Below, piece by piece: positions 47,899 through 54,057 of a stretch of DNA of 54,057 bases. Position 1 is the stretch's first letter. Every line of letters starts with the position of its first letter. The DNA is taken from positions 1 to 54,057 of the IMG/VR virus record IMGVR_UViG_3300048597_000056. One strand, 5' to 3'. The stretch is from a virus. Under the pieces are notes generated by a model. The model was given only the letters and a program-made list of their open reading frames with translations, did no database searches and was not told the origin of the DNA. Position numbers and translations under genes: made by a program.

Positions 47899-50154
47899 TT
47901 GGCTGATCCGAACTATGCAGACGTTTCGCTGCTGTTGCACTGCAACGGCACGGACGCCTCCACGACCTTCACGGACAGCGGCCCGGTCGGCCACACCGTC
48001 ACGGCGAACGGCAATGCGCAGCTAGACACCGCGCAACAGAAGTGGGGCACGGCGGCGGCGCTGTTCGACAGCACGACCGACTACCTCACCGTCCCAAACC
48101 ACACAAGCCTAGAACTCGCAACAGGCGATTTCACGGTTGAGTTTTGGGTTCGACTAGCCGACACAAGCGCCGGCACGCTGATGTCCCGGGGCAGCGTCGG
48201 CGCGCAGTGGTATGTCTACTACGACGGCGATGTCGTCAACTTCCTCTTCAACACCAACGAGGAAGGTCCGCTTGCAATCTCCGGCACGAACTCTTTATCG
48301 AGTGGTGTTTGGTATCACGTTGCCGTGGTTCGCAACGGCGACAACATCACGATCTATGACGATGGAGATGAGGGGCAAACTGCACCGCTGAGCGGCACGG
48401 ACGACATTGTTTCCTCCACCGCCACGCTCGCAATCGGGGCGCACAGCGATGGCAGTGATTCGATCAATGCTTGGCTCGACGACATTCGGATCACCAAGGG
48501 TGTTGCGCGCTACACCGCCGCCTTCACGCCGCCCACGGCGGAGTTTTCCGACAGCGCGAGCGACGACGTTACCGGGTACATTGCTGCGGCCGCCATCCTG
48601 GGCGGCGTCGATGGGGCGAAGCTGTTTGGAGAGGCGACACAGATCGAGGAGCAGTACTTTGCGAACGTCAAGCTGCTGCTGCACTGCGACGGAAGCGACG
48701 CCTCGACGACGTTCACCGATAACAGCTCGCTGGCGCACACCGTCACGGCGAACGGCAACGCGCAGATCGACACGGCGCAAAGCAAGTGGGGCGGCGCGTC
48801 GGGTTTGTTCGATGGCACCGGCGACTACCTGACCGTCCCAGACCACGCAGACCTGATCCTGACGTCGGGCGATTGGACGGTCGAGTGCTGGTTGCGGCTG
48901 AACAGTCTGGCGGCCAACGCGATAATCATGCAGCGTGCCGTGGGCACGGGCATCTACCCGTGGCAGTTTTGGTTCGATTCGTCCACGGCGAAATTCGGAT
49001 TTCGCGGCTTCAACACAAGCGCGAACACCGAATTTGATCTGCTGTCGAGCGTTGTCACGACGGGGGTCTGGTATCACCTTGCCGGTGTGCGTGACGGCAA
49101 CACGATGCGCTTCTTTTTGGACGGCGTGTCGCAGGGCACAGATACCGTTTCGATTGCGCTTGCGACAACTTCATCTACTTCACTGTCCATCGGCGCCGCA
49201 AACACCGGCAGCACATCGTTTAACGGCTGGATAGACGACGTTCGGATCACGAAGGGCACGGCGCGCTACACAGCCAACTTCACGCCGCCCACAGCCGCCT
49301 TCCCGAACGGAAATAACGTCTACGGCTACGTCTCGACGGCGCACATGATGGGTGCGCCGGCTCTGCTTGGCGGCACAGGCGTGGATGGCTCGATCTCTGT
49401 CGGAACGCTTATCGGTTCGCCGAGGTTGTACGGCGGGCTAGCGGTTGGAACAATCTCAACTTCCGCCATCCTTGGCGGCTCTGCAGGCGCAGCGGTATTC
49501 GGGTCGCTGGTGTTCGGCCGCGTAGTGATGCCGACGATCCTCGGTGGGGCGAGTGGCGCATTGCTTCTTGCTACACACGACTTTTCGGCCGCGGTCACTG
49601 ACCGCCCGACGCAGTACGTCATGGACCTGTTGACCGATGAGTCCGCAGACACGCGCGTGCGTGTTCCGATCAGCTCGTGGCAGGGCACGCAGCAGACGGA
49701 CAACGACAGCTACCTGGGGTGCGTTGTGCCGGCGTGTTCGCCGTGGCTCGAAACGCTGGACATCGCCACGCACTTCATCATCAGCCGCCGCGTCACGCTG
49801 GATGACGGATCGGTGCTTGAATCCGAGATGGCGCGCTCGCCGCTGGAGACGCTCCAGACCGACGAAGGCCCGACCAATTACACCGCGTCGCTGTCTGGGT
49901 ACAGTGATCCGTACACATCGGATGCAGACCCGGACGCTGCGCGGGACCGCACGCTGCAAGGCATCCGCTCAATCAGCGTCTACGAGTCAGGGGTGCGCAT
50001 TCGGTGCGCAATCGACTGGTTCTTGCGGCCCGCGCAGCGGGCTTTCTACGGCGATACCTCGTTCATCGTCTCCTATATCAATTACTACGTCACCGCGAAC
50101 ACCGCCAGCGTGGACGAGTACATGGACGTGGGCGAACGGATCGCGGAGGCCTGA
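47899..50154 (+). CDS. Tail protein with two tandem LamG-like domains
   Basis: A TTG start at 47899. The 751-residue product carries two tandem concanavalin/LamG-3-like domains (about 8-210 and 255-460), each with 'LLLHC(N/D)G.DASTTFTD', 'HTVTANGNAQ.DTAQ.KWG.A..LFD', a FWVRL/CWLRL strand, 'WYH(V/L)A' and 'W(L/I)DD(I/V)RITKG.ARYTA'. A linker (VYGYVSTAHMMGAPALLGGTG) leads to a C-terminal tail domain (VMDLLTDESADTRVRVPISS). The LamG units probably bind host glycans and are a clear internal duplication. TTG start is weakly supported. Confidence 0.75.
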   Translation: MADPNYADVSLLLHCNGTDASTTFTDSGPVGHTVTANGNAQLDTAQQKWGTAAALFDSTTDYLTVPNHTSLELATGDFTVEFWVRLADTSAGTLMSRGSVGAQWYVYYDGDVVNFLFNTNEEGPLAISGTNSLSSGVWYHVAVVRNGDNITIYDDGDEGQTAPLSGTDDIVSSTATLAIGAHSDGSDSINAWLDDIRITKGVARYTAAFTPPTAEFSDSASDDVTGYIAAAAILGGVDGAKLFGEATQIEEQYFANVKLLLHCDGSDASTTFTDNSSLAHTVTANGNAQIDTAQSKWGGASGLFDGTGDYLTVPDHADLILTSGDWTVECWLRLNSLAANAIIMQRAVGTGIYPWQFWFDSSTAKFGFRGFNTSANTEFDLLSSVVTTGVWYHLAGVRDGNTMRFFLDGVSQGTDTVSIALATTSSTSLSIGAANTGSTSFNGWIDDVRITKGTARYTANFTPPTAAFPNGNNVYGYVSTAHMMGAPALLGGTGVDGSISVGTLIGSPRLYGGLAVGTISTSAILGGSAGAAVFGSLVFGRVVMPTILGGASGALLLATHDFSAAVTDRPTQYVMDLLTDESADTRVRVPISSWQGTQQTDNDSYLGCVVPACSPWLETLDIATHFIISRRVTLDDGSVLESEMARSPLETLQTDEGPTNYTASLSGYSDPYTSDADPDAARDRTLQGIRSISVYESGVRIRCAIDWFLRPAQRAFYGDTSFIVSYINYYVTANTASVDEYMDVGERIAEA

Positions 50155-50157
50155 GCG

Positions 50158-51585
50158 ATGGGCTACGCCACGATCGTCGGGGAAATTGGTGACGGGCGCT
50201 ACACCGTCGAACTCGACTTCGGCGAGGCGCAGCGTGTGGCGCTTCTTGCCTCTATCGCACAAGCGCTCGTTGTCGTCGGTGAAAAGATCGTGGAAGCGAC
50301 CGCGAAAGTTGCCGTTGCCGATGCAGCAAAGGCCGCGCAACAGGCCATCGTCAATGCGGAGGGCGCGGCTTTGCAGGCGCAGGCGAATGCTCTGCCGCCT
50401 GGCTCACCGGCGCCAGACACTAAAGTCTATGACGCAGAAGTCGCCAAACTGCTGGAGATTGAGTTGGCAGGCGAGCCGCGGCGCATCGCGCTTCGGACGC
50501 TCAAGCAAAGCCAAAAGAACCTGCTCGCCAAACAAACGCAGTACACAAATCTTGTGTGCATTGAGCGCCGAAACGCGTGGTGTTGCGATTTGACAGAGGG
50601 CGGAGAAGGAATTGTCGCCACGGTGGACATCCCGGGCGAGTCTGATTTGATCTTGGTTGCGCCAGGGTGCCGGCCGTGGGACGCGACAGATGGCTATTTT
50701 CGTGAACGCGATTTGATGTCGCCGGAGCAATGCTATTACAACGCCGCCGTCTTACCAACGTGGCAGAAATACATGCCCACGTACCGGTGGGGAACGATCA
50801 CATTCATCAACCATGAACTGAACATCGTCAACCTGAACCTGCACGAGTCCACGTCAAGTGCAAATGCCCCGCTGATCAACGTCAACCAAACACCGCAGTT
50901 GAACGGCGTTACTGTTCAGTATATGTCGTGCAACAGCCGAGCGTTTGATGTAGGAGACGACGTTATTGTGCAATTTATTGGCAAGGATTGGGCGCTTCCA
51001 GTGGTCGTGGGTTTCCTTGACAACCCAAAGCCTTGCGGGTTTACTGCGGTTGGGTTGGCCGGTTATGGGTGGGTGACTTCTCAAGCTGCGTTTATCACCA
51101 AGTCGGTTGAATTTGCGGACGCAGTTTTTGATGCGAACGCAGTCGTTGAAGGAAGACTTAATAGCGGAGCGTGGTTTGCCTTGCCCATAAGCACATTTTG
51201 GACGCAGATCCCAAACTTTCAGCGCATATACGAATACAGAGCAAACTACGGCGCAAACCCAAGCACGCCCGACGACTTCCCTCAGTTGCTTTTGACAGTT
51301 CAGCGGGATGTTCAGAATTTTCCTGGCTACCCTGCTGGGTGGTTTCCCACAGCCCCGCCGTCTGGTACCGTTGGCGTAATAAACATCGGACTAGAAACTT
51401 TCTACGGCAGCACCGGGGAAGTATTCGAGGTTCGCATCATTGTCGACGGAGAACTCAAGTTCAATGCCGCCGCAACTACGCAATTTAGTGACCCGGTATA
51501 CGCTAGAAACCGCGATGGGTTTGTGCAGTCATGGGGATACGTACTTGATGAATTAGAAGGCTATCAACTATTTTCGGACGCTTAG
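50158..51585 (+). CDS. Tail/baseplate-type protein with OB-like region, 475 aa
   Basis: The product begins MGYATIVGEIGDGRYTVELD, an OB-type strand pattern found in tail spike-base proteins. A helical segment follows (ALVVVGEKIVEATAKVAVAD), then a Cys-containing region (CIERRNAWCCDL, APGCRPWDATDG), and FDVGDDVIVQFIGKDWALPV VVGFLDNPKPC. The C-terminal third is beta-rich. It follows the LamG tail protein by three bases. The second half is more AT-rich than the first, suggesting mosaicism. Probably part of the tail tip. Confidence 0.6.
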   Translation: MGYATIVGEIGDGRYTVELDFGEAQRVALLASIAQALVVVGEKIVEATAKVAVADAAKAAQQAIVNAEGAALQAQANALPPGSPAPDTKVYDAEVAKLLEIELAGEPRRIALRTLKQSQKNLLAKQTQYTNLVCIERRNAWCCDLTEGGEGIVATVDIPGESDLILVAPGCRPWDATDGYFRERDLMSPEQCYYNAAVLPTWQKYMPTYRWGTITFINHELNIVNLNLHESTSSANAPLINVNQTPQLNGVTVQYMSCNSRAFDVGDDVIVQFIGKDWALPVVVGFLDNPKPCGFTAVGLAGYGWVTSQAAFITKSVEFADAVFDANAVVEGRLNSGAWFALPISTFWTQIPNFQRIYEYRANYGANPSTPDDFPQLLLTVQRDVQNFPGYPAGWFPTAPPSGTVGVINIGLETFYGSTGEVFEVRIIVDGELKFNAAATTQFSDPVYARNRDGFVQSWGYVLDELEGYQLFSDA

Positions 51586-51589
51586 TTCT

Positions 51590-52048
51590 ATGCCCATCAC
51601 CATCAAAACCGAAGGCATCCCGCAGGCGCAGGCCGCGCTGCGGGCGCTGACAGACATCCCGCGCGACGTGCTGGAGGAGATGGCTCTTGTGGCATTCGCG
51701 GCGATGAAGGGCGGCGCGCAGCGGCACACGGGCGGCGGCGTGTTCACCACGGGCAAGTTGCTGCAGTCGCTGTTCCACGAGCGCGCGCCGCTCAAGCACA
51801 CCGTCGGCCACGACCTCGACACCGCGCGGCACGCCGAGTGGGTCATCTTCGGCGCACGGCCACACCGCATCGTGCCGAAACGCCCGGGAGGCCTCCTGCG
51901 GTTTCAATTGGTGTTTGGCGGGCCGTTCATATTCGCCAAGGCAGTCAACCATCCCGGCTACGCGGGGGACAATTACCGCGACGCAGCCGCAAATGACGCA
52001 CTGGCGCAGTTCGCGCGCATCGTGGACACCGCATTCAAGGAGAAGTGA
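51590..52048 (+). CDS. HK97 gp10-like head-tail joining / minor tail protein
   Basis: The 152-residue product has KTEGIPQAQAALRALTDIPR DVLEEMALVAFAAMKGGAQRHT at the N terminus, GGGVFTTGKLLQSLFHERAPL, WVIFGARPHRIVPKRPGGLLRF and VNHPGYAGDNY. This is the layout of HK97 gp10-like proteins (H.....P....L........HPG). They act at the head-tail connector or tail terminator. Note the late position, after the tail tip. Confidence 0.7.
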   Translation: MPITIKTEGIPQAQAALRALTDIPRDVLEEMALVAFAAMKGGAQRHTGGGVFTTGKLLQSLFHERAPLKHTVGHDLDTARHAEWVIFGARPHRIVPKRPGGLLRFQLVFGGPFIFAKAVNHPGYAGDNYRDAAANDALAQFARIVDTAFKEK

Positions 52049-52051
52049 ATC

Positions 52052-52375
52052 ATGGCACTGACCTACGCTTACCCGGACGCCTATCTTGACACCTACTGCA
52101 CTGAGGAGGTGGAGGGGCGCGCAATCGAGGAGGTGGCGCTGCTGGCCGGCGATCGCACGCTGTCCGCCGAGTGGGAGGAAAGGCTTGTGATCCTGCAAGC
52201 GTACATCCTCGCGGCGCTGGAGAATCAGGCGAAACCGGATGACTTGTTTGCGGCGAAGTTGAAGAACTACCGCGACGAGATGGCCGTACAGTTGCCGCGC
52301 GCCCTGGCCGCGGCGGATGAAACGGCGGACGCCGATGTGTCGTCGGTGTACTCCATCGCAGTGAGCCGCGCATGA
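52052..52375 (+). CDS. Head-tail connector-type protein, 107 aa
   Basis: The product starts MALTYAYPDAYLDTYCTEEV and is mostly helical (LSAEWEERLVILQAYILAAL, DLFAAKLKNYRDEMAVQLPR), as in gp6-like head completion proteins. It is four bases after the gp10-like gene and overlaps the next gene. Assignment rests on context. Confidence 0.55.
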   Translation: MALTYAYPDAYLDTYCTEEVEGRAIEEVALLAGDRTLSAEWEERLVILQAYILAALENQAKPDDLFAAKLKNYRDEMAVQLPRALAAADETADADVSSVYSIAVSRA

Positions 52376-53196
52376 GCGGCGCTGCGGAGCTGATGCCGGC
52401 GCTGGAACAGGCGCGCGACGCGCTGCGCGGCATCGCGGGCGTCACGACATGCAAGGTGGGCCGCGAGGCGAACATCTCGCCGAACAGCTACCCGATCATT
52501 CGCGTCGTGCCGATCCGCGCACTGAGCGGCAAGGGCTACTCCGGGCGAACGGTGGAGTCGTGGGTCTTCTTCGGCGCGGCTTTGACCAATGCGGACGGGC
52601 TAGAGGCCGTCTACACGGCCATGTCGGCGCTGGAGGCGGACATCATCGACGTGCTCAGCACCATTGAAGGTCGGTACATCGAGACGCTGAACGATCAAGA
52701 CCAACTCGACCAGGATCAACTCGAACCGTACAAACTCATGGCGATCCGGTGCGAACTGACCGCGCCGGCAACTCCGCATGTGAAGTGCGCGGTCTATTCA
52801 AGCAGCACTGCCGAGACGCTCGGTGCGTCGCCAACGGTTGTCGCACCGTTCACCACTGCGCTGCACAACAGCAACGCGCTGGACTGGACGCAGACACTGG
52901 CCAGCGGGTCGATCGAGCGGCTGCTGAACGGCGCGGCTTCGACCCGGACGCGCGTCACGGTCGCTGGCTACGTGGCCGGCGCGGCGGCGTCCGAAGTCGC
53001 CATCGGCGTCTACGCTGGCGGCACACTCGTCGGGAACCGCACACTGGTGGCCACAACGGGCGCCGGCACGCCGATCGCCTTCGAGGTGGGGGCTACCCAC
53101 ACGGCTGCGATCGACACGGTCTATGACGTGCGGGCTACGGGGACGGCCGGCCCATACGCTTTCACAAAACTGACGCTCACCGCACAACGGGTGTGA
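52372..53196 (+). CDS. Tail-terminator-like protein fused to a beta domain, 274 aa
   Basis: Residues 1-130 (MSGAAELMPALEQARDALRG, ISPNSYPIIRVVPIRALSGK, ESWVFFGAALTNADGLEAVY) resemble a tail terminator / minor tail U-like fold. Residues about 140-274 form a second domain rich in Ala, Thr and Val strands (ERLLNGAASTRTRVTVAGYV AGAAASEVAIGVYAGGTL). Such C-terminal Ig-like extensions on tail proteins are often surface-exposed. The fusion is seen directly; the functions are inferred. Confidence 0.55.
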   Translation: MSGAAELMPALEQARDALRGIAGVTTCKVGREANISPNSYPIIRVVPIRALSGKGYSGRTVESWVFFGAALTNADGLEAVYTAMSALEADIIDVLSTIEGRYIETLNDQDQLDQDQLEPYKLMAIRCELTAPATPHVKCAVYSSSTAETLGASPTVVAPFTTALHNSNALDWTQTLASGSIERLLNGAASTRTRVTVAGYVAGAAASEVAIGVYAGGTLVGNRTLVATTGAGTPIAFEVGATHTAAIDTVYDVRATGTAGPYAFTKLTLTAQRV

Positions 53197-53212
53197 CGTC
53201 TTGGGAACCGTT

Positions 53213-53476
53213 GTGGGCCAAACCGATGAACAGAAGGAGCGCGAGATCGAGCGCAGGACCCAGGAGCGCGTGGCCCTGCTGCTGGATACCCTGGATGCGC
53301 GGCTGCCCACCGAAGCCGAGATGCTGGCTATACGGCAGATGATTCTGAGCGACGGGCGGGTGCGGTGGCTGTGGGGCGCAGCGCGCACAACTGCGATCTG
53401 GATTGCCGCTGTGGTGGCCGGCGTGACGGTGGGCTTCGATGCACTGCGCGCCGCTGTCAGGAGGCTGGTCGAATGA
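53213..53476 (+). CDS. Small membrane protein, lysis-region candidate
   Basis: I chose GTG 53213 with GGGAA upstream; a TTG at 53201 is in frame. The 87-residue product is helical and charged at its N terminus (TDEQKEREIERRTQERVALL), with one hydrophobic segment near the C terminus (TTAIWIAAVVAGVTVGFDAL). The layout resembles small phage membrane proteins next to holins. It is ATGA-coupled to the next gene. Confidence 0.6.
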   Translation: MGQTDEQKEREIERRTQERVALLLDTLDARLPTEAEMLAIRQMILSDGRVRWLWGAARTTAIWIAAVVAGVTVGFDALRAAVRRLVE

Positions 53477-53889
53477 ACAGATCGATCCTGCGCATGGACG
53501 GCTTCCTGCGCCGGCTGGAATGGGTGGCGTGGCTGGTGCTGATCCTGTCGCTGGGCCTGGGGCTGGGGCAGGAGATCGGCAGCGCGCCGGCCGGCACGAA
53601 CGTCGGCTCGGGATATTGGGCCTTGGATGTGGCAATGACCGTGCTGATCTTCGCCGCCGCCGGCGTGCAATGCTGGGTGCAGCTGCGCTACCCGGAACAC
53701 GGCACCCGGCTGCAGCGCGTGGCAAGGTGGCTGATGTTCGGCGTGTCCACCGTGTTCGCGTTCCGCTTCGCGTGGATGCTGCACACGCTGGGCGACATCT
53801 ACGCGCCGCCGATCACCGTAGCGGCATTCTCGGTGTACGCCATTGCACAGATGATGCACGGCATCGCCATCGTCGGGTTGCACAAGTAG
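53473..53889 (+). CDS. Multi-span membrane protein, holin candidate, 138 aa
   Basis: The ATG at 53473 overlaps the upstream stop. The product has about four hydrophobic segments (LEWVAWLVLILSLGLGLG; LDVAMTVLIFAAAGVQCW; WLMFGVSTVFAFRFAWML; ITVAAFSVYAIAQMMHGIAI). It lies directly before the DUF7940-like protein, so it is a candidate holin or antiholin. No enzymatic motif is seen. Confidence 0.6.
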   Translation: MNRSILRMDGFLRRLEWVAWLVLILSLGLGLGQEIGSAPAGTNVGSGYWALDVAMTVLIFAAAGVQCWVQLRYPEHGTRLQRVARWLMFGVSTVFAFRFAWMLHTLGDIYAPPITVAAFSVYAIAQMMHGIAIVGLHK

Positions 53890-53898
53890 GAGGCACGG

Positions 53899-54057
53899 AT
53901 GAAGCTGATCCCCGAATGGCGCCGCGCGTGGCGCATGTTTTCCATGAATTTCGGCGCGCTGGCGCTGGTGTGGCTGGCGCTGCCGGCCGAGGCGCAGAGC
54001 ACCGTGCTGCGCATGCTGCCGGGCATGACCGAAGAGCGGCTCGCGGGCGGGTTGATC
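53899..54057 (+). CDS. Holin-like small membrane protein, N-terminal part (continues at position 2)
   Basis: The ATG at 53899 has AGGAGG seven bases upstream. The frame MKLIPEWRRAWRMFSMNFGA runs off the contig end and continues in frame at position 2, finishing at 178, to give about 69 residues. See the entry at 2-178 for the membrane segments and family argument. Confidence 0.8.
   Translation, partial: MKLIPEWRRAWRMFSMNFGALALVWLALPAEAQSTVLRMLPGMTEERLAGGLI
53931..54057. repeat. Terminal direct repeat (circle join), right copy
   Basis: Identical over 127 bases to positions 1-127, so the contig is a closed circle or a circularly permuted genome of 53,930 bp. The true packaging site and physical ends cannot be read from this sequence. 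Confidence 0.95.

Overview
The window is one complete double-stranded DNA tailed-phage genome, apparently a siphovirus. The first 127 bases repeat exactly as the last 127, and one small gene runs through the join, so the contig closes into a circle of 53,930 bp. The DNA is GC-rich. Several accessory protein families (proteins with 'EPVAW...PLYTAAP' and 'PLSDEQI...RAIE' blocks, a DUF550-like enzyme, a NinG/replication set) are ones I associate with phages of Burkholderiales and related betaproteobacteria; the host assignment is inference. I see no integrase, DNA polymerase, tRNA, CRISPR array or recognisable endolysin.

Layout. Leftward genes occupy about 15.4 to 0.5 kb. Reading in transcription order they are a DUF932 protein, small proteins, a YqaJ-type exonuclease with a putative annealing recombinase, a long run of small genes joined by ATGA stop/start overlaps (10.8-7.2 kb), and an accessory stretch (7.2-0.5 kb). 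The accessory stretch carries integron-type attC recombination sites, three complete and one partial. Rightward genes fill the rest. First comes a regulator, a MazG-like protein, a SNF2-type helicase, a DNA methyltransferase, replication/recombination genes, a cytosine-methyltransferase-like protein, NinG, and a ParB-domain protein paired with a TET-associated-type glycosyltransferase (15.5-24.3 kb). Then come terminase and portal (24.3-27.8 kb) and an 11-kb block of receptor-binding and repeat proteins (27.8-38.9 kb). The MuF-like protein, scaffold and capsid (38.9-41.9 kb), a small enzyme pair (41.9-43.1 kb), the tail genes (43.3-53.2 kb) and three small membrane proteins finish the genome, the last of which spans the circle join.

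Regulation. Seven near-palindromic 14-bp sites (consensus about WTAGCCnnnGCTAA) overlap four predicted sigma70 promoters at 11.95, 14.2, 15.4 and 15.48 kb. They probably form the regulon of the small HTH protein at 15500, whose own promoter predicts a leaderless mRNA. A separate promoter with a 5' palindrome lies in front of the scaffold/capsid genes.

The most interesting system is a two-gene unit at 2.3-3.5 kb: a DpdA-like tRNA-guanine-transglycosylase paralogue and a VUT/YhhQ-family queuosine-precursor transporter. It is bounded by matching attC core sites like an integron gene cassette. It looks like a minimal, mobile 7-deazaguanine DNA-modification cassette that would take its precursor from the host. 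With two DNA methyltransferase-type proteins and the ParB/glycosyltransferase pair, this phage may protect its DNA by several chemically different modifications.
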